This document shows positions 8,988 through 17,869 of a stretch of 64,000 bases of DNA, in pieces. The translations under genes and the position numbers were made by a program. This DNA is from Leisingera aquimarina DSM 24565 (GTDB lineage Bacteria > Pseudomonadota > Alphaproteobacteria > Rhodobacterales > Rhodobacteraceae): the NCBI RefSeq assembly GCF_000473165.1, contig NZ_KI421504.1, forward strand, positions 3,386,094-3,450,093, written 5' to 3'. Within the stretch, counting starts at the first letter, position 1, and each line of letters opens with the position of its first letter. The notes under the pieces were generated by a model. That model worked only from the letters and a program-made list of their open reading frames with translations. It was not told the origin of the DNA and searched no databases.

Positions 8988-9743
8988 ATGGGTATCCTTG
9001 AAGTCAAAAATGTGGGGAAACGGTTCGGCGGCTTGCAGGCACTGTCCGAGGTGAACCTCAGCGTTAAGGAAAACTCGGTCCATGCGATTATCGGACCGAA
9101 CGGTGCAGGCAAGTCCACCCTGCTCAACTGCCTGGTGGGCAAGCTGATCCCCGACACCGGATCGGTCATGTTCGACGGCAAGTCTGTGCTGGGCCGCGCC
9201 CCTTACGAGATCAACCAGATGGGCATTTCCCGCGTGTTTCAGACGCCCGAGATCTTCGGCGATCTGACGGTGCTGGAAAACATGATGATCCCCTGTTTTG
9301 CCAAAAGGGACGGCGCGTTTGAACTGAACGCCCTGTCCGCGGTGCTGAAGCAGAAAGACATCCTGCAAAAGGCCGAACATATGCTGGAAGAGATGAACAT
9401 GGCGGACAAGCGGCACATGCACGCCGCCGCCATGTCCCGCGGCGACAAGCGGCGCTTGGAGATCGGCATGTGCCTGAGCCAAGAACCCCGGCTGCTGCTG
9501 CTGGACGAACCTACAGCGGGCATGGCGCGGGCTGACACCAACAACACCATCGACCTGCTGAAACAGATCTCGGACGAGCGCGACATCACCATCGCCATCA
9601 TCGAACACGACATGCATGTGGTGTTCAGCCTCGCCAACAGGATCACTGTATTGGCGCAGGGTACCCCGCTGGTCGAAGACGACCCGCAGAACATCCGCGG
9701 CAACCCCAAGGTGCGCGAAGCGTATCTGGGCGAAAGCGCGTAA
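8988..9743 (+). CDS. ABC transporter ATPase, LivG-like
   Basis: 251 residues. Walker A is GPNGAGKST, Walker B is LLLLDEPTAG and the switch His is in IIEHDMHVV. The ABC signature is unusual: SRGDKRRLEIG stands where most LivG proteins have S.GEQRRLEI, so Glu-Gln is replaced by Asp-Lys. It energises import together with the LivF-like subunit. A good AAGGAG site lies 7 bases before the ATG. It is third from last in a tightly packed operon. Confidence 0.92.
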   Translation: MGILEVKNVGKRFGGLQALSEVNLSVKENSVHAIIGPNGAGKSTLLNCLVGKLIPDTGSVMFDGKSVLGRAPYEINQMGISRVFQTPEIFGDLTVLENMMIPCFAKRDGAFELNALSAVLKQKDILQKAEHMLEEMNMADKRHMHAAAMSRGDKRRLEIGMCLSQEPRLLLLDEPTAGMARADTNNTIDLLKQISDERDITIAIIEHDMHVVFSLANRITVLAQGTPLVEDDPQNIRGNPKVREAYLGESA

Positions 9744-9755
9744 GGAGGAACCAAG

Positions 9756-10511
9756 ATGAACGTCAAACCCGATTTCTCCAAAAACGCCAATGCGGCCACC
9801 ACCGCCCCGGCCTTTCTGTCGGTCTGGGATGTCCACGCCTACTACGGCGAGAGCTATATTGTCCAAGGCATCAGCTTCAACGTCCACGAGGGCGAGATCC
9901 TGGCCCTGCTGGGCCGCAACGGCGCAGGCAAGACCTCAACCCTGCGTTCCATCGCCCGCACCGGCTCGCCGCTGGTGACCCGCGGCGAAATCTGGCTGGA
10001 TCATAAACCTCTGCACAAGATGGCCTCGCATGAGGCTGCGACGGAAGGCCTGGGCCTCGTGCCCGAAGACCGCCGCATCATCCCCGGCCTGACAGTCGAG
10101 GAAAACCTGCAGCTGGCACAGATCGCGCCGCCCGTCGGCTGGTCGCTGGAACGGCTCTATGATCTGTTCCCGCGCCTCGGCGAACGTCGCAAACAGGAGG
10201 GTGTGACCCTGTCGGGCGGCGAGCAGCAGATGCTGGCAATTGCCCGGGCGCTGGCCCGCGACATCAAAGTTCTGTTGCTGGATGAACCCTATGAGGGCCT
10301 CGCCCCGGTGATCGTCGACGAGATCGAAAAGACCCTCATCCACATCAAGGAACAGGGCATGACAACCATCATTGTCGAGCAGAATGCGGTGCGCGCCCTG
10401 GAACTGGCGGACCGTGCAGTGATCCTCGATACCGGCGGCATCGTCTTTGACGGCACTGCCGCCGAGGTGCTGGAAAACGAGGAACTGCGCGCCGAATACC
10501 TGGCCATCTAA
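9756..10511 (+). CDS. ABC transporter ATPase, LivF-like
   Basis: 251 residues. Walker A is GRNGAGKTS, the signature is canonical LSGGEQQMLAIARAL, Walker B is LLLDEPYEG and the switch His is replaced by Gln-Asn (IIVEQNAV), as is normal for LivF. A short N-terminal extension of about 20 residues precedes the ABC domain. It is the last gene of the importer operon, 12 bases after the LivG-like gene, and is followed by an intrinsic terminator. Confidence 0.92.
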   Translation: MNVKPDFSKNANAATTAPAFLSVWDVHAYYGESYIVQGISFNVHEGEILALLGRNGAGKTSTLRSIARTGSPLVTRGEIWLDHKPLHKMASHEAATEGLGLVPEDRRIIPGLTVEENLQLAQIAPPVGWSLERLYDLFPRLGERRKQEGVTLSGGEQQMLAIARALARDIKVLLLDEPYEGLAPVIVDEIEKTLIHIKEQGMTTIIVEQNAVRALELADRAVILDTGGIVFDGTAAEVLENEELRAEYLAI

Positions 10512-10571
10512 GGACACCCCAAGAATTTATCTCCGTCGTGCCGGCCACCCGCGTGCCGGCACTGGCTGACT

Positions 10572-10609
10572 GAGGCCGGCTCTTTCCCAGGGCTGGCCTC
10601 TTTTTTTTT
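10572..10609 (+). terminator. Intrinsic terminator of the ABC importer operon
   Basis: GAGGCCGGC (10572-10580) pairs with GCTGGCCTC (10592-10600) apart from one G-T wobble, followed by nine T residues. It lies about 60 bases after the LivF-like stop. Confidence 0.9.
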
Positions 10610-10796
10610 GCTGGCTGGCTCAGGAGCGGCGCGCAGGAAACCCCTGAATTCCGGTCATAAACCCCGGTTGTATGCCAGCGTTCTCTGCCTGCATCCAACC
10701 CAGCGCCTATTCTGTTTTGCTGCCGCGGCCCCGAAATCGCTGCTGCAGCCCGCACCTTCCGGTGCAGGGCCAACAAACCGCAGAAAGGACATGATC

Positions 10797-11060
10797 ATGC
10801 GTAACCCCGTGAAACTCCTGGCCCTCGCCCTCACCCTGCCCGCCGCGGCGGCCCTGGCCTCCGGCACGGCCGTCAGCTCTGAGACCGAGGCCAAGCTGCA
10901 GGAGCTGCTGACCGGCCAGGGTTATGAGGTCACAGAAATCGAAGCCGAAAACGGGATGTTCGAAGCCGAGGCCACCAAGGACGGCAAGGAATACGAGTTT
11001 ACCCTGAACGACCGGCTTGAGATCGTGAAGATCGACGAAGACAGCGAAGACGACGATTGA
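10797..11060 (+). CDS. Small periplasmic PepSY-domain protein
   Basis: 87 residues. A signal peptide (LLALALTLPAAAALASG) is followed by a single PepSY-like domain: TEAKLQELLTGQGYEVTEIE, then a beta strand with EYEFTLNDRLEIVKID and an acidic tail (EDSEDDD). PepSY domains are found in inhibitors of proteases and in flavin- or haem-linked membrane proteins. ATG 10797 is better spaced from GAAAGGA than the in-frame ATG at 10791. It is followed 63 bp later by a cytochrome b561 gene in the same direction, a pairing that suggests a role in electron transfer; that is inference. Confidence 0.8.
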   Translation: MRNPVKLLALALTLPAAAALASGTAVSSETEAKLQELLTGQGYEVTEIEAENGMFEAEATKDGKEYEFTLNDRLEIVKIDEDSEDDD

Positions 11061-11123
11061 TCCCAACCTGCTTGAAACGGCTCCGGGCCCGCTTTGGCGG
11101 TGTCCGGGGCGGAAGGATGCAAC

Positions 11124-11660
11124 ATGCACAATTCATATGTCTGGGATCCCCTGGTGCGGCTGTTTCACTGGCTGCTGGCGGCGGGCTTTGCCGCCAATGC
11201 GCTGTTCACCGATCCTGACGGAACTCTTCACCATTACATTGGCTACTTTATCACCGTCTTGATCGGCGTGCGTGTGCTCTGGGGGCTGGCGGGCAGCCGC
11301 TATGCGCGCTTTTCCAGCTTTCCGCCCGACCTGAAGGCTGCAACCCGCCAGCTTGCAGACATCGCCGCCAGGCGCCGAAACAGCCACAAGGGCCATTCCC
11401 CCTTAGGCGCGCTGATGATCTACAACCTGCTGCTGACATTGCTGGGCATTGTTCTTACCGGATGGCTGCTGACTCTGCCGCCGTTTCACAGCGCCGGCTG
11501 GCCGGAGGAGCTGCATGAAACACTCGTCTATTGGGCGGAAGCCTCGGCCCTGCTGCATGTGGGTGCAGTGCTGTTCGAGGCCCGCCGCACCAAAGTCAGA
11601 CTGGCCCGCGCCATGATCACCGGTTACAAGAACTTGCCTGACAGTTCAGCGGAGACCTGA
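11124..11660 (+). CDS. Cytochrome b561-type membrane haem protein
   Basis: 178 residues with four predicted membrane helices. Histidines placed as haem ligands occur in RLFHWLLAAGF, LHHYIGYF, and the late segment ELHETLVYWAEASALLHVG. This is the di-haem b561/Ni-Fe-hydrogenase b-subunit fold that passes electrons between quinone and periplasmic partners. ATG 11124 follows GGAAGGA; the in-frame codon at 11094 lacks a ribosome site. It sits between the PepSY gene and a membrane-anchored LuxR regulator and ends 2 bases before the latter, so the three probably form an operon. Confidence 0.9.
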   Translation: MHNSYVWDPLVRLFHWLLAAGFAANALFTDPDGTLHHYIGYFITVLIGVRVLWGLAGSRYARFSSFPPDLKAATRQLADIAARRRNSHKGHSPLGALMIYNLLLTLLGIVLTGWLLTLPPFHSAGWPEELHETLVYWAEASALLHVGAVLFEARRTKVRLARAMITGYKNLPDSSAET

Positions 11661-11662
11661 CG

Positions 11663-12217
11663 ATGAGCCAGAACCTGCACGGCCCGGCGCAGCCTTGGAT
11701 CCTGATAGCCGTGATCGCCGTGCAAGCCCTTTGCGCGGCGATTTTCCTGGGCGACATGTTTGCAGATCTTGCCGGAATGGACACCGGGGATACCGGGCCG
11801 GCTGAAGGCCCCCATGCCTATATCGAAGGGCTCGCAGCGATTGCCCTGCTGGCTGCCATCGTGATCGAGACCCGCATCTTGATGTGGCTGCTGCGGCGCA
11901 AGGCGCAGCTGGAGGAGAGCCTGAGCGCAGCCCAGGCCGCGGTTCAAGACATCATCAGCGCGGAATTTGCCAACTGGCGCCTGACTCCGGCGGAACTGGA
12001 TGTGGCGACCTTTCTAGTCAAGGGGCTGTCCACTGCTGAGATCGCCGCCATGCGCGGCAGCGCCGAGGGCACCGTCAAGGCACAGCTTAACGCGATTTAC
12101 CGCAAGTCGGGCACCAGCAATCGGGCCGAGCTGATGAGCCTGCTGATCGATACGCTGATGGGACAGCGGCAGCCTGCAGGAAGTGCGGAAACTGACGCCA
12201 GCCCCCGCACCGTCTGA
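11663..12217 (+). CDS. Membrane-anchored LuxR-type transcriptional regulator
   Basis: 184 residues. Two membrane helices (IAVIAVQALCAAIFLGDMF and IEGLAAIALLAAIVIETRIL) are followed by a short coiled-coil stretch and a C-terminal LuxR/GerE helix-turn-helix (LTPAELDVATFLVKGLSTAE onward, about residues 114-170). There is no receiver or PAS domain, so signalling must come through the membrane part or a partner. It starts 2 bases after the cytochrome b561 stop. The context suggests that it responds to the redox state of that cytochrome or to the PepSY protein; this is inference. Confidence 0.85.
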   Translation: MSQNLHGPAQPWILIAVIAVQALCAAIFLGDMFADLAGMDTGDTGPAEGPHAYIEGLAAIALLAAIVIETRILMWLLRRKAQLEESLSAAQAAVQDIISAEFANWRLTPAELDVATFLVKGLSTAEIAAMRGSAEGTVKAQLNAIYRKSGTSNRAELMSLLIDTLMGQRQPAGSAETDASPRTV

Positions 12218-12225
12218 CCCCGGTT

Positions 12226-13722
12226 TCAAACCATCTTGCGCAGTTCGGTTTTCAGCACTTTGCCATAGTTGTTCTTGGGCAGGGTTTCGATGCGGATATA
12301 GGCCTTGGGGCGTTTGAACCGCGCAATCCGGCTGTTGCACAGATCGTCCAGTTCAGCCTCGCGCGCATCGCCGACGACAAAGGCCACCACTTCCTCGCCC
12401 CAGTCCGCATGGGACCGGCCCACGACCGAGACCTCGCGCACTTGCGGATGCAACAGCAGCACCTCCTCCACCTCGCGCGGATAAACGTTGGAGCCGCCAG
12501 TGATAATCATGTCCTTGGACCGGTCCTGCAGCGTCAGGTAGCCGTCCGCGTCCAGAACCCCCATGTCACCGGTCATCAGCCAGCCATCTACCAGTGTCTT
12601 GGCGGTGGCCTCCGGATTGTTCCAGTAACCGGGCATCACCGCATCGCCGCGCACCATGATTTCGCCGTGGCTGCCAACGGGCAGAAACTCCCCCGCCGGC
12701 GTGCCGATCCGCACCTCCACCGCGCTTTGCGCTCTGCCAACGCTGGCCAGCCGCTCGCGCCAGCGCGGATGGTTGCGGTCCTGCACATCGTGGCGCGGCA
12801 GCGCGGTGATCGCCATCGGGCATTCGCCCTGACCATAGACCTGCACGAACTTGGGGCCGAAATGCTCTTCCGCCTCAACGATGTCCGCAGCATACATCGG
12901 ACCGCCCGCATAAACCACTGTGCGCAGCCCCTCACCGCTGCGGCCCAGCCGCTTCGCTTGCGAAGTCATCCTTGTAACCATGGTAGGTGCGGCAAACATA
13001 TGCACGCGCCCGAAATGGGCTGCCAGGTCGAAAATCTCCGCTTCGTCAAAGCCGCCCGAGACCGGGCAGACATGCCGCGCACCAGCCAGCACATGCTGGA
13101 TTGCATAAATGCCCGCGCCGTGGCTCATCGGCGCCGCATAAAGCGCGTGATCCTCAGCACTGACCTGGTCCACATCGGCGAAATAGGCGATTGCCATGGT
13201 CATCAGCATCCGGTGGGTGATCATCACCCCCTTAGGCCTTCCGGTGGTGCCGGAAGTGTAAAACAGCCAGGCCAAATCCCCAGGCGCACGGAAGGCAGGC
13301 CCGGACACCGGCACGGCCTGCATGGCTTCAGCGTACTCCGCTCCGGCGATGTCCACACAGCGCACTTCCGCCGCGGTCCCGTCAACAGCCTCAGTCCGCC
13401 CGGGCGAAGTGAACACCAGATTGGCGCCGGAGTTCTGCAGAATGAACTCTGCTTCCTTACCGTGCAGCTTGGCATTGATCGGCACCGCCGCCGCCCCCGC
13501 ATACCAAATGCCGTAAAGCGTGATCAGGTAATCCGGGCAGTTCTTCATGAAGATGCCGACCCGGTCCCCCGGCTGCACGCCCTGCATCTGCAGCCAGCCC
13601 GCCACAGATGCCGCGCGGGCGTGAAAGCCTGAATAGTCCGCAACCGGTTCCTGCCCCAGAAACAACGCAGGGCGGCCTGCGTCCGCCGCCGCCATGCGCT
13701 GCAACCACACTGCAATGTTCAT
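12226..13722 (-). CDS. Acyl-CoA synthetase (class I adenylate-forming enzyme)
   Basis: 498 residues. The AMP-binding motif is FYTSGTTGRPKGVMITH, the second motif is GQGECPMAI, the hinge is LTLQDRSKDMIITGG and the catalytic Lys is in KNNYGKVLKTEL. It forms acyl-AMP and then acyl-CoA from a carboxylic acid, ATP and CoA in the cytoplasm; the acid is not evident. It is divergent from a PAS-LuxR regulator, with 94 bp between starts, and convergent with the membrane LuxR gene (8 bp between stops). Regulation by the divergent regulator is plausible. Confidence 0.9.
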   Translation of the reverse strand: MNIAVWLQRMAAADAGRPALFLGQEPVADYSGFHARAASVAGWLQMQGVQPGDRVGIFMKNCPDYLITLYGIWYAGAAAVPINAKLHGKEAEFILQNSGANLVFTSPGRTEAVDGTAAEVRCVDIAGAEYAEAMQAVPVSGPAFRAPGDLAWLFYTSGTTGRPKGVMITHRMLMTMAIAYFADVDQVSAEDHALYAAPMSHGAGIYAIQHVLAGARHVCPVSGGFDEAEIFDLAAHFGRVHMFAAPTMVTRMTSQAKRLGRSGEGLRTVVYAGGPMYAADIVEAEEHFGPKFVQVYGQGECPMAITALPRHDVQDRNHPRWRERLASVGRAQSAVEVRIGTPAGEFLPVGSHGEIMVRGDAVMPGYWNNPEATAKTLVDGWLMTGDMGVLDADGYLTLQDRSKDMIITGGSNVYPREVEEVLLLHPQVREVSVVGRSHADWGEEVVAFVVGDAREAELDDLCNSRIARFKRPKAYIRIETLPKNNYGKVLKTELRKMV

Positions 13723-13816
13723 TCGCCTCTCCCCTCCGGCTTGCCGCTCTCAGCATGCAACACGGCACGTAAACTGCCCCTTCAATTCCGCAGAAAGGCC
13801 GGGATACAAACACCAT

Positions 13817-14353
13817 ATGAGCGATCTTGCCTTTGACCATGCCCCTGTGGGCCTTGCCGTGCTGGAACGCCGCGTCATCACGCGGTGCAACCTGCAGTTT
13901 GCCGCCACCTTCGGCGGTGCAGCCGCAGAATACACCGGCCGTCCAATTGCCGAGCTTTACCCCAGTCAGGAGGATTTCAACCGCATCGGCGCCCTGCTGC
14001 AGCAGCCGGAGGCCAAAAGCGGCAGCTACAGCGACGAGCGCATCATGCGCCGTCGCGCCGGGGAATTGTTCTGGTGCCGGGTGCGCGGCCGTTCAGTGAC
14101 GCCCGAGACGCCGTTTCAGACCGGCATCTGGTCCTTTGCCGATATCTCCGAGGACCGCCCGGTGGTCTCGCTTACCCCGCGCGAGCGTGAAGTGGCGATC
14201 CTCACCTGCAAAGGGCTGTCGGCCAAGGAAATCGGCCAGCAACTCGATCTGTCCTACCGCACAGTGGAAAGCCACCGCGCGCATCTGCTGCGGAAATTCG
14301 GCGCCCGCAAGCTGCCGGAACTGGTGGCGAAACTCACCGGCATGCCGTTGTGA
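13817..14353 (+). CDS. PAS-domain LuxR-type transcriptional regulator
   Basis: 178 residues. The N-terminal PAS domain (about residues 5-110) is followed by a GerE helix-turn-helix (LTPREREVAILTCKGLSAKE, about 115-175). It lacks the acyl-homoserine-lactone domain, so it is not a classical quorum-sensing receptor. The PAS domain has no obvious flavin Cys motif. ATG 13817 begins the PAS domain; the upstream frame overlaps the divergent acyl-CoA synthetase gene. It is a candidate regulator of that synthetase. Confidence 0.85.
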   Translation: MSDLAFDHAPVGLAVLERRVITRCNLQFAATFGGAAAEYTGRPIAELYPSQEDFNRIGALLQQPEAKSGSYSDERIMRRRAGELFWCRVRGRSVTPETPFQTGIWSFADISEDRPVVSLTPREREVAILTCKGLSAKEIGQQLDLSYRTVESHRAHLLRKFGARKLPELVAKLTGMPL

Positions 14354-14464
14354 GACAAAAAACAGTCCGGCAATTGCAAATCCGGCAATCTGCCTCCATG
14401 TTACAGCCCGGATCGACGGCGCTTTCCTTGCGGTAATCCTTGCCCTATAAGCGCCCTAATTTCC

Positions 14465-14486
14465 GGCCCGCCTGCCCTGGCGGGCC
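14465..14486 (+). promoter_or_regulatory. Leader hairpin upstream of accB
   Basis: A perfect 8-bp stem (GGCCCGCC at 14465-14472, GGCGGGCC at 14479-14486) with a 6-base loop ends 23 bases before the accB start. No U tract follows. It could be a leader-control element or the end of the upstream transcript. Confidence 0.45.
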
Positions 14487-14509
14487 TGTCGGAATTGGCT
14501 GAGGACAAT

Positions 14510-14998
14510 ATGACAAACAAATCTCACGAAGCTGACGTGGCATTCATCAAGGCGCTGGCGGAACTGCTGCGCGAAAACGACCTGACCGAGCTGCAGGTCA
14601 AACGCGATTATGGCGACGACGACAGCCTGAATGTGCGTGTCTCCCGCCAGACCGCCATGGCTGCTCCGGTGCAGGTTGCCGTGCCTGCCGCAGCAGCTGC
14701 TCCGATTGCAGCAGCTGCCGCCGCTGCAGCCCCCGCCGCCGCCAGCGACGATCCGGCCAGCCACCCAGGCGCCGTGCCCTCGCCGATGGTCGGCACCGTC
14801 TATCTGCAGGCCGAGCCCGGCTCGCCCGCCTTTATCTCCGTGGGCCAGCAGGTCAGCGAAGGCGACACCCTGCTGATCGTCGAAGCGATGAAGACCATGA
14901 ACCACATTCCGGCGCCGAAATCGGGCACCGTGAAGCGCATTCTGGTTGAAGACGGCGCCGCCGTTGAATTCGGAACCCCCCTGGCCATCATCGAGTAA
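14510..14998 (+). CDS. accB: Acetyl-CoA carboxylase biotin carboxyl carrier protein
   Basis: 162 residues. The N-terminal helix-rich part is followed by an Ala/Pro-rich flexible linker (about residues 50-85) and the C-terminal biotinyl domain. Biotin is attached to Lys128 in EAMKTM. It carries CO2 between biotin carboxylase and carboxyltransferase in the first step of fatty acid synthesis. ATG 14510 ([10 protein letters not shown]) follows GAGGA; the start is five codons after an alternative in-frame ATG. accC follows after 9 bases. Confidence 0.96.
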   Translation: MTNKSHEADVAFIKALAELLRENDLTELQVKRDYGDDDSLNVRVSRQTAMAAPVQVAVPAAAAAPIAAAAAAAAPAAASDDPASHPGAVPSPMVGTVYLQAEPGSPAFISVGQQVSEGDTLLIVEAMKTMNHIPAPKSGTVKRILVEDGAAVEFGTPLAIIE

Positions 14999-15007
14999 GG
15001 ATCTGCA

Positions 15008-16357
15008 ATGTTTGACAAGATCCTGATTGCCAACCGCGGCGAGATTGCCCTGCGCGTCATCCGTGCCTGCCGGGAAATGGGCATCAAATCGGTTGCGGTG
15101 CATTCCACTGCGGACGCCGATGCGATGCACGTGCGCATGGCCGATGAATCGGTCTGCATCGGTCCGCCGTCCGGCACCCAAAGCTACCTGTCGATCCCGG
15201 CCATCATCTCGGCCGCCGAGATCACCGGCGCCCAGGCGATTCATCCGGGCTATGGCTTCCTGTCGGAAAACGCCAACTTTGTGCAGATTATCGAAGACCA
15301 CGGGCTGACCTTCATCGGTCCCTCGGCAGCGCATATCCGCATCATGGGCGACAAGATCACCGCCAAGGAAACCGCCCAGAACCTTGGCATCCCGGTAGTG
15401 CCGGGATCTGAGGGCGGCGTGCCTGACATTGCCGCGGCCAAGAAAGCCGCAGCAGACATGGGTTATCCGGTGATCATCAAGGCCACCGCCGGCGGCGGCG
15501 GCCGCGGCATGAAAGTGGCCCTGAACGAACAAGAGCTGACGACCGCCTTCTCCACCGCCCGTTCAGAAGCCAAGGCTGCCTTTGGCAATGACGAAGTCTA
15601 CATGGAGAAATACCTCCAGAAGCCGCGTCACATCGAAGTGCAGGTCTTTGGCGACGGCAAGGAGACCGGCATCCATCTGGCGGAACGCGACTGCTCGCTG
15701 CAGCGCCGCCACCAGAAGGTGTTCGAGGAGGCCCCCGGCCCCTGCATCACCCCGGAAGAGCGCGCCCACATCGGCAAGATCTGCGCCGACGCCATTGGCA
15801 AAATGGGCTATTCCGGCGCCGGTACCGTTGAATTCCTCTATGAGGACGGCGAGTTCTACTTCATCGAGATGAACACCCGCCTGCAGGTGGAGCACCCGGT
15901 GACCGAGGCGATCTTTGGCGTCGACTTGGTGCGCGAACAGATCCGGGTGGCCGAAGGCCTGCCGATGTCGTTCACCCAGGACGATCTGGAGATCAACGGC
16001 CACGCCATCGAGGTCCGGATCAACGCCGAGAAACTGCCGAACTTTGCCCCCTGCCCCGGCAAGATCACCCAGTACCACGCCCCCGGCGGGTTGGGTGTGC
16101 GGATGGATTCAGCACTTTATGACGGCTACTCGATCCCGCCATACTACGACTCGCTGATCGGAAAGCTGATCGTGCATGGCCGCGACCGGACCGAGGCGCT
16201 GGCCCGGCTGAACCGCGCCCTGGGCGAGCTGATCATCGACGGCATCGACACCACGGTGCCGCTGTTCCATGCGCTGCTGCAGGAACAGGACATCCACACC
16301 GGGGACTACGGCATCCACTGGCTGGAACGCTGGCTGGAAGAAAACCAGCCCGGATAA
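15008..16357 (+). CDS. accC: Acetyl-CoA carboxylase biotin carboxylase subunit
   Basis: 449 residues, the standard length. The start [20 protein letters not shown], the glycine-rich ATP loop ([13 protein letters not shown]) and the catalytic region with [14 protein letters not shown] are all present. It carboxylates the biotin of AccB with ATP and bicarbonate. It is co-transcribed with accB and followed by a clear terminator. Confidence 0.97.
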   Translation: MFDKILIANRGEIALRVIRACREMGIKSVAVHSTADADAMHVRMADESVCIGPPSGTQSYLSIPAIISAAEITGAQAIHPGYGFLSENANFVQIIEDHGLTFIGPSAAHIRIMGDKITAKETAQNLGIPVVPGSEGGVPDIAAAKKAAADMGYPVIIKATAGGGGRGMKVALNEQELTTAFSTARSEAKAAFGNDEVYMEKYLQKPRHIEVQVFGDGKETGIHLAERDCSLQRRHQKVFEEAPGPCITPEERAHIGKICADAIGKMGYSGAGTVEFLYEDGEFYFIEMNTRLQVEHPVTEAIFGVDLVREQIRVAEGLPMSFTQDDLEINGHAIEVRINAEKLPNFAPCPGKITQYHAPGGLGVRMDSALYDGYSIPPYYDSLIGKLIVHGRDRTEALARLNRALGELIIDGIDTTVPLFHALLQEQDIHTGDYGIHWLERWLEENQPG

Positions 16358-16363
16358 ATTCAG

Positions 16364-16393
16364 CGGGGCGCGCCACAGGCTGCGCCCCGTTTT
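16364..16393 (+). terminator. Intrinsic terminator after accC
   Basis: CGGGGCGC (16364-16371) pairs perfectly with GCGCCCCG (16382-16389), followed by TTTT. Confidence 0.85.
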
Positions 16394-16431
16394 ACATTTA
16401 CCCGCATTTTCCCGTTATACTGGCCAACACC

Positions 16432-17064
16432 ATGAGCTTGACTGCGGATCTGTTACTGCACGCCTATTCTGCCGGTGTTTTCCCGATGGCCGAACACCGC
16501 GACGACCCCGAAGTGTTCTGGGTCGACCCCAAGCGGCGTGGCATCCTGCCGCTGAACGGATTCCGCATCTCACGCTCACTGGCCAAACGGATCCGCAACG
16601 GCGGCTTTGAAATCACCGTGAACCGGGATTTCGGCGGCGTGGTGGACGGCTGCGCCGATCGGGCGGAAACCTGGATCAACGGCGAAATCCGCGACCGCTA
16701 TCTGGATCTGCACCTGATGGGCAACGCGCATTCGCTTGAGGTTTGGCAGGACGGTGTTCTGGCCGGTGGCACCTATGGTGTCTCGCTGGGCGGCGCCTTT
16801 TTCGGCGAGAGTATGTTCTCTCGCCGCCGGGATGCCTCCAAAGTGGCGCTGGCCTATCTGACGGACAGGCTGCGGCAGGCCGGCTACAGGCTGTGCGACA
16901 CCCAGTTTCTGACCGCGCATCTTGCGTCTCTTGGCGGGATTGAAGTCACCCGCGCGCGCTACCGGGCTTTACTGCACGAGGCCCTGAAGACGGATGCGGA
17001 TTTTGCCCGGCCGGCTGTGCCCGGGCCTCAGCTGCTGCTGCAGCGCATGACCCAGACATCATAA
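16432..17064 (+). CDS. aat: Leucyl/phenylalanyl-tRNA--protein transferase
   Basis: 210 residues. [33 protein letters not shown] and [19 protein letters not shown] are hallmarks of the Aat family. It transfers Leu or Phe from tRNA to proteins with N-terminal Lys or Arg, making them N-degrons for ClpS/ClpAP. No clear ribosome site precedes ATG 16432. The 3' end overlaps the convergent DUF2155 gene by 37 bp. Confidence 0.94.
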   Translation: MSLTADLLLHAYSAGVFPMAEHRDDPEVFWVDPKRRGILPLNGFRISRSLAKRIRNGGFEITVNRDFGGVVDGCADRAETWINGEIRDRYLDLHLMGNAHSLEVWQDGVLAGGTYGVSLGGAFFGESMFSRRRDASKVALAYLTDRLRQAGYRLCDTQFLTAHLASLGGIEVTRARYRALLHEALKTDADFARPAVPGPQLLLQRMTQTS

Positions 17065-17393
17065 CGGTTGTGGTCCAGCGCGTTGAGTGCCGGACTGGAG
17101 GCCACCATCCAGCCCTGGAAATGCGTTGCGCCATCATCGGGGTCCCGCACGGTCAGATAGGCAAAGGCATCCCCGGTCGGGTTCTCCGACGGATAGCGGC
17201 AGTCCGACACGGTCACCAGCAGGCCGAACATTTCCGAACTGCCACCGATGGCCACTTCCGCATCCATGGTATGGCCGTTGACCTTGTCCAGCGCTCTCAG
17301 CACCGCAGCACTGCCCTGCGCCGCCGGCTGCTCCTGGCCCCAGGCCGGCATGGCCAGCGCACAAGCCACCGCCGCCGCCGCAAAGCGCATCAA
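17028..17393 (-). CDS. DUF2155 periplasmic protein
   Basis: 121 residues with a signal peptide ([16 protein letters not shown]). The mature part matches the DUF2155 family: a Lys-Val-like dimer strand ([20 protein letters not shown]), one conserved Cys in [11 protein letters not shown] and a late Cys in VWVMRCSSS. In alphaproteobacteria this family sits beside mlaD and NDUFA12 genes, as here. Its function is unknown. The start is MM at 17393 or the next Met at 17390, overlapping the mlaD stop. Confidence 0.85.
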   Translation of the reverse strand: MMRFAAAAVACALAMPAWGQEQPAAQGSAAVLRALDKVNGHTMDAEVAIGGSSEMFGLLVTVSDCRYPSENPTGDAFAYLTVRDPDDGATHFQGWMVASSPALNALDHNRYDVWVMRCSSS

Positions 17394-17845
17394 GAATCGC
17401 CCTCGCCGCCGCCGGCGACAAATTTGACCAGCAGCGAAATCAGGCTGACCGCGCCCTGGGTATCCTCAATCTCATCGCCCGCTTCAAAAGCAAAGGGCGA
17501 GCCGCCGGGCATGATCTCAACAAAGTTACCGCCCAGCAGCCCTTCGGAAGAGATCACCACCGCGCTGTCATCCGGGATTTCGATGCCTTCATTGACAGAG
17601 AACATGGTATCTGCGCGGAAGGTTTCGGGGTTCAGGCCGACGCCGGTCACGGTTCCGATCTTGACTCCGGCCAGCCGAACGTCGGTTCCAACACTGACCC
17701 CTTCCAGAGACCGGAAAGAGGCGTTCAAGTCGTAAGTCGAGCCGCCGCGCGACAGGCCGGCCGCCTGACCGGCATAGACAGCAAAAGCAACTGCAGCAGC
17801 CAGCACGACGCCGCCGGCGAAAACTTCGGTAGGATTGTGGGACAT
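17390..17845 (-). CDS. mlaD: Phospholipid-transport MlaD-family protein
   Basis: 151 residues. One N-terminal membrane anchor is followed by a single MCE/MlaD domain (YDLNASFRSLEGVSVGTDVR, LAGVKIGTV, LLGGNFVEIMPG). MlaD forms the periplasmic hexamer of the inner-membrane phospholipid transporter that maintains outer-membrane asymmetry. mlaE and mlaF are not in this window, as is common when mlaD is separated in Rhodobacterales. It overlaps the DUF2155 gene by 4 bases. Confidence 0.9.
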   Translation of the reverse strand: MSHNPTEVFAGGVVLAAAVAFAVYAGQAAGLSRGGSTYDLNASFRSLEGVSVGTDVRLAGVKIGTVTGVGLNPETFRADTMFSVNEGIEIPDDSAVVISSEGLLGGNFVEIMPGGSPFAFEAGDEIEDTQGAVSLISLLVKFVAGGGEGDS

Positions 17846-17869
17846 GAAATCAGCCTTCTGGCAGATGTT

